DNA of 64,000 nucleotides. Origin: Parabacteroides chinchillae. GTDB lineage: Bacteria > Bacteroidota > Bacteroidia > Bacteroidales > Tannerellaceae. The stretch spans positions 1-64,000 of the forward strand of contig NZ_FNVS01000004.1 of assembly GCF_900108035.1 (NCBI RefSeq), given 5' to 3'. A model generated the notes under the pieces. The model was given only the letters and a program-made list of their open reading frames with translations, was not told where the DNA came from and did not search any database. Positions 34,878 through 43,076 of this stretch are shown here, in pieces. A program made the translations under genes and the position numbers. Numbering within the stretch: the first letter of the stretch is position 1; each line of letters starts with the position of its first letter.

Positions 34878-36877
34878 ATCTTTTGGTTTAATGATGTATT
34901 CACTATTTCGCGTATTAAGTTATCTTGTGGAATATAAGGCATTGTTATGTGATAGCCGTCTTCATGATCTTCATTAAAAAGGGCACAAGTCGAAACAGCA
35001 TGCTTATTACGCGCCCACGAACGGCGGGCTACCCCGCCCATAACATCCCAGATCATCGCAGAACGAAGTATCTCATCCACTCGCCTGCTGCCATCAAGAA
35101 CCATTCCGAAGCCTCCGTTAATAGCTTTACCGATCCCTACGCCGCCGCCATTATGCAAAGCAACCAGGCTCATTCCCCGGGCTGCATTTCCCGCAAAACA
35201 TTGCACAGCCATATCAGCCATTATGTTACTGCCATCATAGATATTTGATGTTTCACGGAAAGGTGAATCAGTACCACTCACATCGTGATGGTCCCGCCCC
35301 AACATGACAGGGCCAATTTCTCCTTCGCGAACCATTTCATTAAAACGCAGTGCTATTTTCAAGCGGCCTTCTGCATCCTGATACAAAATACGCGCCTGTG
35401 TACCAACCACTAATTGATTTTTCTCCGCGTCACGAATCCAATTGTAATTATCCATATCCTGGCTTCGCCGGCCAGGATCAATACATTCCATCGCAGCCTG
35501 ATCTGTTTTGATTAAGTCCTCGTGTTTACCACTAAGGCATACCCAACGGAAAGGCCCGTAACCATAATCAAACAATTCAGGTCCCATGATGTCTTCTACA
35601 TATGAAGGCCAGATAAAACCACCCTTTTCATCTACTCCATTCCGGGAAATTTCTTTCACACCCGAATCATAAATAGCCTTCATAAACGAGTTTCCATAAT
35701 CAAAGAAATAGGAACCTCGTCTCACCAGCTTTTTAATCACCTCAAAATGACGGCGTAACGACTGGTCCACCAAAGAACGGAACTTTTCACGATCATGCGC
35801 CAACAAATAGGTACGCTCTTCAAACGTTATACCTGCCGGACAATATCCTCCGTCGTAAACGGCATGGCACGAAGTCTGGTCACTCAACAGGTCGATAGGC
35901 AACCGGTAAGTTTCGGCATATTCCAGCAGATCAACTATATTTCCATGATAAGCCACCGAAACCGGCTTATAAGACTGCAAAGCCATTCCTGCCAATAGAA
36001 AAGCTTCCTTCGGGGTTGTTGTAACATGCTCTACCCAGCCTTGCTCTTTGCGGGTTTCTATGCGCGATATATCCACTTCCGCTATAATACAGGCTGCTCC
36101 TGCTATCACTGCAGCTTTTGGCTGTGCACCGCTCATTCCTCCCAGTCCGGAAGAGACAAACATATATCCCCGTAAATCTTTGGCAGGCGGAAGATTCAGC
36201 TTCAGGCGTCCTGCATTCAATAATGTATTGAATGTACCGTGCACAATGCCTTGCGGCCCGATGTACATCCAGCCTCCGGCCGTCATCTGCCCATAATTGG
36301 CAACACCCATCTGCATGGCAATGTGCCAGTCTTTTTGGTTATCAAACATGCCAACCATCATCGCATTGGTAATAACCACACGCGGTGCATCCGGGCGGGA
36401 TTTAAATAACCCCAGCGGATGGCCGGATTCAATAACCAGAGTTTGCTCTGTTGTAAGAAGTTCAAGATACTGCTTTATCAAACAATATTGCATCCAGTTC
36501 TGGCAAACCTGCCCTGTCTCGCCATAAGTAACCAACTCATACGGATACAATGCAATATCAAAACTGAGGTTATTATCAATCATTACCTGAAAGGCTTTAC
36601 CTTCCAGACAATTGCCTTTATACTGATCAACGGGTTTAGCTTTCAGATCGCCTTTGGGACGGTAGCGGTAACCATAGATTCGCCCGCGGGTCAACAATTC
36701 GTCCATAAACTCGGGGGCCAACGTTGCATGCAATTCCTCCGGTATATATCGAAGCGCATTTTTCAATGCTGTTTCTGTTTGTGCAGGTGTCAAGGTATAA
36801 CCACGGTCGGGTGCCCGACGAATGCCGGATACAAACGAAGGATACTCCGGCAAGCAATTACTAAGGTGAACTTTCAT
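34874..36877 (-). CDS. hutU: Urocanate hydratase
   Basis: 667 residues, the longer Bacteroidetes form (the Pseudomonas enzyme is about 110 residues shorter). NAD-binding and active-site segments include SSGLGGMSGAQPKAAVIAGA, DLLSDQTSCHAVYDGGYCPA and ALHNGGGVGIGKAINGGFG. It adds water to urocanate to give imidazolone propionate. It is the first gene of the hut operon hutU-ftcD-hutI-fchA-hutH, all on the minus strand with 4-base overlaps at the first two joints. No regulator gene is in view. Confidence 0.95.
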   Translation of the reverse strand: MKVHLSNCLPEYPSFVSGIRRAPDRGYTLTPAQTETALKNALRYIPEELHATLAPEFMDELLTRGRIYGYRYRPKGDLKAKPVDQYKGNCLEGKAFQVMIDNNLSFDIALYPYELVTYGETGQVCQNWMQYCLIKQYLELLTTEQTLVIESGHPLGLFKSRPDAPRVVITNAMMVGMFDNQKDWHIAMQMGVANYGQMTAGGWMYIGPQGIVHGTFNTLLNAGRLKLNLPPAKDLRGYMFVSSGLGGMSGAQPKAAVIAGAACIIAEVDISRIETRKEQGWVEHVTTTPKEAFLLAGMALQSYKPVSVAYHGNIVDLLEYAETYRLPIDLLSDQTSCHAVYDGGYCPAGITFEERTYLLAHDREKFRSLVDQSLRRHFEVIKKLVRRGSYFFDYGNSFMKAIYDSGVKEISRNGVDEKGGFIWPSYVEDIMGPELFDYGYGPFRWVCLSGKHEDLIKTDQAAMECIDPGRRSQDMDNYNWIRDAEKNQLVVGTQARILYQDAEGRLKIALRFNEMVREGEIGPVMLGRDHHDVSGTDSPFRETSNIYDGSNIMADMAVQCFAGNAARGMSLVALHNGGGVGIGKAINGGFGMVLDGSRRVDEILRSAMIWDVMGGVARRSWARNKHAVSTCALFNEDHEDGYHITMPYIPQDNLIREIVNTSLNQKI

Positions 36878-37007
36878 AATATTTTAGTTTAAAATTGCGC
36901 TTACTGTTCGTAAGGTTATATCTGTAAAAGACGGCATCAAGATAGCTATCTTCTTCGGTAACAACAAGGCTGACCTATATGTTAAGAAGCATATAAAAAG
37001 CGACAAG

Positions 37008-37038
37008 TTTGCACATCCGCAATTATTATATACCTTTG
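37008..37038 (+). promoter_or_regulatory. Strong Bacteroidetes-type promoter upstream of a long leader
   Basis: TTTG (37008-37011), 19-base spacer, TACCTTTG (37031-37038): a full match to the sigma-ABfr consensus on the plus strand. The next plausible start codon is about 290-340 bases away, so what follows is either a long leader or a separate RNA. Confidence 0.75.
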
Positions 37039-37043
37039 CAAAC

Positions 37044-37266
37044 GGTATGGTTGCCACACGGACAACCTTAGATTGTAGAACATATTATATATTCGTGGTA
37101 AGAACTGCAACACATTACTTTGGATAGAATATATAAGAAGGTTCTGCAAACCCTTTGCGTGCAAAATGGTTATATGTGTAACTATTACACATATCCTGTT
37201 TACATAATCAGTAAAGGGGGTGTAGAGCTGACTTTATTTATCCAGGGCTGTTGCAGGCCTTTACTA
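37044..37266 (+). ncRNA. Candidate structured small RNA or leader
   Basis: The 220 bases after the promoter have several clear hairpins: GGTTG/CAACC (37049-37053 with 37063-37067), ATATGTGTA/TACACATAT (37172-37180 with 37186-37194, perfect 9 bp) and GTAAAGG/CCTTTAC (37211-37217 with 37258-37264, closing a 40-base inner region). No ORF fits. I do not recognise an Rfam family. It may be an independent small RNA or the 5' leader of the small gene at 37383. It fills the 373-base gap between hutU and that gene. Confidence 0.35.
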
Positions 37267-37382
37267 TGATAAAGTTCAGTTTCTGCGCCCTTTTGTTGCT
37301 TAAGGACGATTTGGATATTCATATGAAAACCAAGACAATCACCAATCTTTCTAAATTTTATTTACGCTTAATTACTATAATT

Positions 37383-37661
37383 ATGAAAACAGTGCAAACT
37401 ATGTCGTTAGAGGGTTACAAAACAATGCTGGAAAACTACCAAATTTGTTTTACCAACTTTTTCCCCCAGGTAAAAATACGTTGCAAATCAACCTGTTGCA
37501 CAATAAATGGTTTAGAGATCATATACAAAGATATTATAGACGTAGCTATAGAAGACAAAAAATACTTTATCATCAATATAAAAAACAAGATGTATGTTTA
37601 TCTGCCGCTTGACAGGTCGGCTGTGTATCACGTAGAAGACATTACCCTTTCCAATAACTAA
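37383..37661 (+). CDS. Small protein of unknown function
   Basis: 92 residues from ATG 37383 (MKTVQTMSLEGYKTMLENYQ); in-frame ATGs at 37266 and 37323 give longer forms with an unconvincing basic N-terminus. The protein is mixed alpha/beta with two Cys-rich turns (IRCKSTCC) and strands KKYFIINIKNKMYVYLPLD. No signal peptide or membrane helix. A strong terminator follows 23 bases after the stop, and a promoter lies 340 bases before, so it is a separate unit. Family not recognised. Confidence 0.45.
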   Translation: MKTVQTMSLEGYKTMLENYQICFTNFFPQVKIRCKSTCCTINGLEIIYKDIIDVAIEDKKYFIINIKNKMYVYLPLDRSAVYHVEDITLSNN

Positions 37662-37683
37662 AACTGAAGATTTATAAAAGTTT

Positions 37684-37739
37684 CGTCTTAACTCTTCTTT
37701 TTAAATACCATACCATACTATTCAGGGAAGGTTAAGACG
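37684..37739 (+). terminator. Rho-independent terminator
   Basis: CGTCTTAAC (37684-37692) pairs with GTTAAGACG (37731-37739) and is followed by AGCTTTTTTACC. The loop is long (38 bases). It ends the transcript of the small gene before it. Confidence 0.6.
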
Positions 37740-37788
37740 AGCTTTTTTACCTAATTTGCTGTCACACCCTATTTTTCACAAAGGTAAT

Positions 37789-37828
37789 AAATCATCCCGA
37801 TCATTTCCTGAAATCATCGGGATGATTT
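37789..37828. repeat. Perfect 13-bp inverted repeat with a third half-copy
   Basis: AAATCATCCCGAT (37789-37801) and ATCGGGATGATTT (37816-37828) form a perfect stem; a further ATGATCGGGATGA stands at about 37836-37848. After it come short palindromes TTCCGGAA, TTTCGAAA and TTCCGAAA (37858-37912) right up to the promoter of the glycosyltransferase gene. It could be a terminator-like hairpin or a set of operator sites. Confidence 0.55.
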
Positions 37829-37892
37829 GGTAAAATGATCGGGATGAAAAAAACACCCTTCCGGAAGAAAATGGAATTTCTTTCGAAAGGGG

Positions 37893-37923
37893 TTGAAACT
37901 TCTTCCGAAAGGAAGTATATTTG
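37893..37923 (+). promoter_or_regulatory. Promoter of the glycosyltransferase/DUF4922 unit
   Basis: TTG (37893-37895), 20-base spacer, TATATTTG (37916-37923), 22 bases before the ATG at 37946. The -33 element lies inside the palindrome-rich stretch, so binding there would block transcription. Confidence 0.65.
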
Positions 37924-37945
37924 CGTAAAGAGAAAAAATTAGGTT

Positions 37946-39424
37946 ATGACACAAATTAACTGCTTTATTCCATACGGCGAACCGGAAACTACCCGGCAAA
38001 CTATTTCCCAATTGAGCCAGTCTGCCTTAGTAGATAAAATCTATTTATTGACAAGCGATCCGCATGCAAAAGAGATTCACCCGTGCCATAACCTACTTAC
38101 TCCCGAATTATGGAGCACCGAAACAATACGTCTGATTGCCGGCTATGCCAGTACCGGTTATTCGCTGATCTATACAAAAACCGGAACTTTACAAACAAGC
38201 CTTTTCGCCCTGGAACGTTTCGTTGCTATTGCTGAAGACACCGGAGCAGGTATGGTATATTCAGACTATTACCAATTAAAGGAAGACAAACGGACACCTC
38301 ATCCTGTCATCGACTACCAAAAGGGAAGTTTACGGGATGATTTTAATTTTGGCTCTCTGTTATTCTACAAAAGCGACGCGCTAAAAAATTCCGTCTCAAG
38401 CATGGCCGATACTTACCATTTTGCAGGGCTCTATGACTTGCGCCTCAAAGTATCGCAACAATACCCGTTAGTACACATCAACGAATATCTATATACCGAA
38501 GCAGAAAACGATCTCCGTAAATCGGGAGAAAAGATATTTGATTACGTAGATCCGAAAAACAGAGCCGTGCAATTGGAAATGGAAGCAGCCTGTACCGACC
38601 ATCTCAAGATGATTGGTGCCTATCTGCCGCCACATTTCAAAAAGATAGACTTCGGCAAGTACGATTTCGAAACCGAAGCGTCCGTTATCATCCCGGTACG
38701 CAACCGGGTACGCACAATTGAAGATGCGATCCTTTCGGTATTAAAACAACAGACATCATTTCCATTCAACCTCATTGTTATAGACAATCATTCCACAGAT
38801 GGTACAACGGAAAAGATCAGAAGTTTCGGGCACGACAAACGGCTAATCCACATCCTGCCCGGGCGAGATGACCTGGGCATAGGAGGTTGCTGGAATCTGG
38901 GTGTGCATCATCCGTTGTGCGGCAGGTTTGCCGTACAACTGGACAGCGATGATGTATATAGTGACGAAAACACCTTACAAAAAATAGTAGATGCTTTTTA
39001 CGCCCAACAATGTGCAATGGTAGTAGGCACATATATGATGACCAACTTCGGGATGGAAATGATTCCGCCGGGCATCATAGACCATAAAGAATGGACACCG
39101 GAAAACGGGCGCAATAATGCCCTTCGTATAAACGGTTTAGGTGCACCACGTGCTTTTTACACCCCGCTCCTCCGAAAACTAAACCTGCCCAATACCAGTT
39201 ATGGGGAAGATTATGCCGTTGGATTGCGCATAAGCAGGGAATATCAGATAGGACGGATTTACGATGTCCTTTACCTTTGCCGCCGTTGGGAAGACAATTC
39301 CGACGCATCCCTCGATATTGTGAAGATGAACAGCTACAACACGTACAAAGACAAAATAAGAACCTGGGAATTAGAAGCCCGTTTACAACTGGCAAATAAT
39401 GAAACATTCAACTCTGGCAAATAA
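37946..39424 (+). CDS. Glycosyltransferase family 2 protein with N-terminal extension
   Basis: 492 residues. A typical GT-A fold begins about residue 247: ASVIIPVRNRVRTIEDAI, LIVIDNHSTDGTTEKIR and the metal-binding LDSDDVYSDENTL (about 332-344), with GEDYAVGLRISREYQIGRI as the usual ED acceptor-site motif. The first 240 residues look like a second, degenerate glycosyltransferase-like domain (LIYTKTGTLQTSLFALERFV, MVYSDYYQL). No membrane segment. Its stop overlaps the DUF4922 start by one base (TAATG), so the two are translationally coupled. Acceptor and sugar are unknown. Confidence 0.85.
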   Translation: MTQINCFIPYGEPETTRQTISQLSQSALVDKIYLLTSDPHAKEIHPCHNLLTPELWSTETIRLIAGYASTGYSLIYTKTGTLQTSLFALERFVAIAEDTGAGMVYSDYYQLKEDKRTPHPVIDYQKGSLRDDFNFGSLLFYKSDALKNSVSSMADTYHFAGLYDLRLKVSQQYPLVHINEYLYTEAENDLRKSGEKIFDYVDPKNRAVQLEMEAACTDHLKMIGAYLPPHFKKIDFGKYDFETEASVIIPVRNRVRTIEDAILSVLKQQTSFPFNLIVIDNHSTDGTTEKIRSFGHDKRLIHILPGRDDLGIGGCWNLGVHHPLCGRFAVQLDSDDVYSDENTLQKIVDAFYAQQCAMVVGTYMMTNFGMEMIPPGIIDHKEWTPENGRNNALRINGLGAPRAFYTPLLRKLNLPNTSYGEDYAVGLRISREYQIGRIYDVLYLCRRWEDNSDASLDIVKMNSYNTYKDKIRTWELEARLQLANNETFNSGK

Positions 39425-40395
39425 TGAAACCAAACGCATGGGTCAGTTCATCGCAGGCCTCCGAACTACTGGCTAAACAATTAGCTACATGGCCGTTGGC
39501 TGAAGCCAACTATAAAGCACTGGAAAAAGCTCAGATAAAGTCTTTCGACATGGGAGGATTCACTATACGTGTACAATATAATCCTTCCCGTATCGTATCA
39601 TCGGCTGCCAAAACGGATGCAACCTCCATACAAGAGCGCAAATGCTTCTTATGCCCTGATAATCTCCCGGCCGAACAAGAACGTTTGCCATTCGGCGCCA
39701 ATTATCTGGTATTAAGTAATCCTTATCCCATCTTCCCGCAGCATTTCACTATTCCTTCGCGCGAACACACGCCGCAAAGTATTCTATGCCGTTTCTTGGA
39801 TTTTCTGGAATTGGCCCGTCGGCTGGATGATTTCACCGTATTTTATAATGGTCCGGGATGCGGAGCTTCAGCCCCCGATCACGCCCATTTTCAGGCAGGC
39901 ACCCGTTCCTTCATGCCTATGGACGACGAACTGGATGCTTACCCCATTAAATTTACCCGCCTACTCCATGAAGAAAAGGATGGCACCCTTTTCCTGTTAT
40001 CCGGCTACCTGCGTAACGGCTTTATTATTAAAGCAGCGACATTAAATGCCGCCCAATCCTTATTTGGGAAAATATATAGTAATCTGGAAATCAAACCGAA
40101 TGAAACAGAACCGCGTATGAATCTTTTCGCCCATTACGAAAAAGGTATCTGGACTATCATCATCATACCGCGCCGCCAGCACCGTCCGTGGCAATATAAA
40201 GCAGAAGGCGAACAGCATCTTCTGTCCAGCCCGGGGGCAGCCGATATAGGCGGACTTTTCATTACTCCTTTAAAAAAAGATTTCGATAAGATAAATGCGG
40301 ATTTGCTTTGCAATGTTTTCAACCAGGTATGTTTTAACGACAAAGAAATTGAAACAATCGCTTTCAACATAGCCCAACAGACAAATAACAGGTAA
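39424..40395 (+). CDS. DUF4922 protein with HIT-like active site
   Basis: 323 residues. The segment DHAHFQAGTRSFMPMDDEL (about 150-168) has the H-x-H-x-Q of the HIT/GalT/Ap4A-phosphorylase superfamily, and a cysteine pair KCFLCPDNLP (about 74-83) resembles the metal site of GalT-like enzymes. NPYPIFPQHFTIPSREHTPQ also fits GalT/Ap4A phosphorylase. It is probably a nucleotidyl transferase or phosphorylase. The one-base coupling to the glycosyltransferase suggests that it makes, salvages or breaks the nucleotide sugar used by that enzyme. Confidence 0.75.
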   Translation: MKPNAWVSSSQASELLAKQLATWPLAEANYKALEKAQIKSFDMGGFTIRVQYNPSRIVSSAAKTDATSIQERKCFLCPDNLPAEQERLPFGANYLVLSNPYPIFPQHFTIPSREHTPQSILCRFLDFLELARRLDDFTVFYNGPGCGASAPDHAHFQAGTRSFMPMDDELDAYPIKFTRLLHEEKDGTLFLLSGYLRNGFIIKAATLNAAQSLFGKIYSNLEIKPNETEPRMNLFAHYEKGIWTIIIIPRRQHRPWQYKAEGEQHLLSSPGAADIGGLFITPLKKDFDKINADLLCNVFNQVCFNDKEIETIAFNIAQQTNNR

Positions 40396-40471
40396 AAAAA
40401 GTGGTCATCAATAATAAGTTACCTATATTTGCACCTAAATACACTCAAAATACAAACGATATAGTTAAAAC

Positions 40472-41578
40472 ATGCCGACAGACAATGCAATAAAGCTAAA
40501 TCACCTGCTTTCTCCTTTTGCCTTCTTGTATGGTTTAGGAGTAAGATTAAGGAATCAATTATTCAGTTGGGGCTTGCTTCCGTCAGAACAATATCCAATA
40601 CCTGTCATTTGCGTCGGCAATCTATCCGCTGGGGGTACGGGAAAAACCCCGCATACGGAATACCTTGTCCAACTACTCAGCAATCAGTACAAAGTGGCAG
40701 TGCTAAGCCGGGGATATAAACGGAAAACGTCCGGTTACATACTGGCCAGACCGGAAAGCACCAGTGCCGAAATAGGAGACGAACCATATCAGATAAAAAC
40801 AAAATTTCCCAATATACTTGTAGCTGTCGATTCAAATCGTCGTCGCGGAATACAGAATCTGTTGGCCTTACCCGAAGTAGGGCGGCCTAATGTTATAATA
40901 CTCGACGATGCTTTTCAGCACCGGTACATATCTCCTTCATTATCTATCGTATTAACGGATTACAACCGTTTGTATTATTACGATAAGTTATTGCCTGTAG
41001 GACGATTACGTGAACCTATTACCAGCATCCGGCGTGCCGATGTAGTTATCGTAACCAAATGCAACGAAGGATTAAAACCGATAGAATTTCGTATCATTGA
41101 AGAAGATATGAAGTTGATGGCACATCAATGGCTTTTCTTCACCGGTATCCATTATGCAGATATCAAACCGGTATTCCCCTCGGAAGCCATGCCGAAAACC
41201 AAAGACAGCATACAAAAAGAAGACGAAATATTATTACTGGCAGGCATTGCCTCACCGGTACATTTTATAAAAGAGGCAGAAAAATATTCGGATAAAGTAA
41301 CTGCACTGACGTTTGCCGATCATCATTCTTTCAGAAAAAAAGATATTAAACGGATAAAAGCAGCATTCGACAAAATGACATCTGCCGGTAAGTTTATCCT
41401 GGTTACCGAAAAAGATGCGGCCCGTTTGCAAAACAACCCTCATCTGCCGGAAGAATGGAAAAAAGTTTTGTATTGCCTGCCCATAACTATCGACTTTTGT
41501 ACAAACAAACAGGATGTATTTAATGAGATGATAAAAAAACACATTATCACCGTTCAACGAAACAGCATATTACGTTAA
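40472..41578 (+). CDS. lpxK: Tetraacyldisaccharide 4'-kinase
   Basis: 368 residues. The P-loop is in VGNLSAGGTGKTPHTEYLVQ (about 49-68), followed by LSRGYKRKTSG and the conserved DDAFQHRYISPSLSIVLTDY. LpxK phosphorylates the 4' position of the lipid A precursor at the inner membrane; the N-terminal helix (about 10-30) is the membrane contact. A promoter with -7 box TATATTTG (40424-40431) lies 40 bases before the ATG. thiL follows after 9 bases. Confidence 0.96.
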   Translation: MPTDNAIKLNHLLSPFAFLYGLGVRLRNQLFSWGLLPSEQYPIPVICVGNLSAGGTGKTPHTEYLVQLLSNQYKVAVLSRGYKRKTSGYILARPESTSAEIGDEPYQIKTKFPNILVAVDSNRRRGIQNLLALPEVGRPNVIILDDAFQHRYISPSLSIVLTDYNRLYYYDKLLPVGRLREPITSIRRADVVIVTKCNEGLKPIEFRIIEEDMKLMAHQWLFFTGIHYADIKPVFPSEAMPKTKDSIQKEDEILLLAGIASPVHFIKEAEKYSDKVTALTFADHHSFRKKDIKRIKAAFDKMTSAGKFILVTEKDAARLQNNPHLPEEWKKVLYCLPITIDFCTNKQDVFNEMIKKHIITVQRNSILR

Positions 41579-41587
41579 CAATAATAT

Positions 41588-42616
41588 ATGAGTCAGAAAA
41601 CAGAAATATCTTCTTTAGGTGAGTTCGGTTTAATCCGCCACCTAACCGACAAAATCGAGTTAAAAAACGAAAGTACAATAAAAGGAGTAGGCGACGATGC
41701 CGCCGTACTAGAATACGGCGATAAACAGACACTGGTAACTACCGACCTTTTGTTGGAAGGTATCCATTTCGACCTTACCTATGTACCCCTCAAACATCTG
41801 GGTTACAAATCTGCCATTGTTAACTTCTCTGACATATATGCCATGAACGGGCAACCCAAGCAAATTACCGTTTCTATCGGCATTTCGAAACGTTTCAGCG
41901 TAGAAGATCTGGAAGAATTGTACAGTGGTATCCAACTGGCTTGCGACATTTACGGGGTAGACCTTGTTGGTGGAGATACCTCAGCCTCTATGACCGGGTT
42001 AGCTATCAGCATCACCTGTATTGGCGAAGGAGAAAAAGGAAAAGTGGTTTACCGTCACGGTGCCAAAGAAACCGACCTGATATGCGTTTCAGGTGACCTG
42101 GGAGCAGCTTATATGGGTTTGCAATTACTGGAACGTGAGAAAAACGTATTTAAAGGCCAGAAAGATTTCACGCCCGATTTTGCCGGCAAAGAATATCTTT
42201 TGGAACGTCAGTTAAAGCCAGAAGCCCGCAAAGACATCATTAAGGCGCTAGCCCAGGCGGGAATTGTACCCACTGCCATGATGGATATTTCCGATGGCCT
42301 CTCATCCGAACTGCTGCATATAGCAAAAGAAAGCAAAGTAGGCTGCCAGGTCTACGAAGACCGCATTCCAATCGATTACCAAACGGCAGCCATGGCTGAA
42401 CAATTCAACATGAACCTCGTCACAGCAGCTCTAAACGGAGGAGAAGACTACGAACTGTTATTCACCGTACCGTTAACCGAACATGATAAGATTTCACAGA
42501 TGAAAGGCATAAAAGTAATCGGGCACATCACCAAACCCGAGTTAGGCAATTATCTTATCGGGCGCGACGGCGGAGAAATAGAACTGAAAGCACAAGGATG
42601 GAATTCCTTAAATTAA
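41588..42616 (+). CDS. thiL: Thiamine-monophosphate kinase
   Basis: 342 residues. Mg-ATP binding segments are IKGVGDDAAVLEYGDKQTLV, VNFSDIYAMNGQPKQITVSI, GGDTSASMTG and MMDISDGLSSELLHIAKESK. It phosphorylates thiamine monophosphate to the diphosphate cofactor. It shares a transcript with lpxK. No TPP riboswitch is visible upstream, consistent with a housekeeping kinase rather than the thi biosynthetic operon. A terminator follows at 42628. Confidence 0.96.
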   Translation: MSQKTEISSLGEFGLIRHLTDKIELKNESTIKGVGDDAAVLEYGDKQTLVTTDLLLEGIHFDLTYVPLKHLGYKSAIVNFSDIYAMNGQPKQITVSIGISKRFSVEDLEELYSGIQLACDIYGVDLVGGDTSASMTGLAISITCIGEGEKGKVVYRHGAKETDLICVSGDLGAAYMGLQLLEREKNVFKGQKDFTPDFAGKEYLLERQLKPEARKDIIKALAQAGIVPTAMMDISDGLSSELLHIAKESKVGCQVYEDRIPIDYQTAAMAEQFNMNLVTAALNGGEDYELLFTVPLTEHDKISQMKGIKVIGHITKPELGNYLIGRDGGEIELKAQGWNSLN

Positions 42617-42627
42617 TATAGTAAAAG

Positions 42628-42664
42628 CGTGATGATTCCTTTCGCAAAAAGAATATTCATCACG
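42628..42664 (+). terminator. Terminator of lpxK-thiL
   Basis: CGTGATGA (42628-42635) pairs with TCATCACG (42657-42664), followed by TTTTTTTC. It lies 12 bases after the thiL stop. Confidence 0.75.
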
Positions 42665-42711
42665 TTTTTTTCATTTACTCTCTATATTTTTCAAAAAAAA
42701 CCATCCTCCTA

Positions 42712-42741
42712 TTGCATATATCAAAAAACTCCGTATCTTTG
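42712..42741 (+). promoter_or_regulatory. Promoter of tRNA-Phe
   Basis: TTG (42712-42714), 19-base spacer, TATCTTTG (42734-42741), 18 bases before the mature 5' end of tRNA-Phe. Confidence 0.7.
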
Positions 42742-42759
42742 CACCCGTAATCAAAACAA

Positions 42760-42832
42760 GGTGCCATAGCTCAGTTGGTAGAGCAAAGGACTGAAAATCC
42801 TTGTGTCCCCGGTTCGATTCCTGGTGGCACCA
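42760..42832 (+). tRNA. tRNA-Phe(GAA), integration target of the island
   Basis: Acceptor GGTGCCA pairs with TGGCACC; anticodon loop CTGAAAA with anticodon GAA; T-loop TTCGATT; discriminator A; CCA not encoded. The T-stem CCCGG/CCTGG has one C-T mismatch. From base 42817 on, its 3' end is shared with the direct repeat at the far end of the island, so the 3' part of the present gene was supplied by the incoming element. Confidence 0.93.
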
Positions 42833-42836
42833 CTTT
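42817..42836 (+). repeat. attL, left 20-base direct repeat of the island
   Basis: ATTCCTGGTGGCACCACTTT, running from the T-loop of tRNA-Phe through its 3' end and four bases beyond. It is repeated exactly at 53983-54002. Confidence 0.9.
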
Positions 42837-42856
42837 GAAGAAAAGCAAGAAGTAGT

Positions 42857-42889
42857 AAAATCCTGATTTCCAAACGAAATCGGGATTTT
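42857..42889 (+). terminator. Terminator brought in by the island for tRNA-Phe
   Basis: AAAATCCTGATTTC (42857-42870) pairs with GAAATCGGGATTTT (42876-42889) with one G-T pair and a T-run after it. It replaces the host terminator, which is now at 54026-54053. Confidence 0.7.
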
Positions 42890-43076
42890 TTGTTTTCGGG
42901 AGGAACGCAAAAAGCGGCAGAATATTACCGTTAGTGGTGTTCCTATCGGTGGAGCAAGAAAGGTGGAGCGTGAATCTCCACCGAACAAGATTATTTCTCT
43001 CTGATTTGCAATATTTTGCGTATCAAGAAAGCGTGTATGGTTTCCTACTTTTGTCCAACGAAAAAACTGTAGGAAC

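Noticed and set aside
41579-41700. TPP riboswitch before thiL
   Set aside because: The gap to lpxK is 9 bases and no thi-box sequence is seen.
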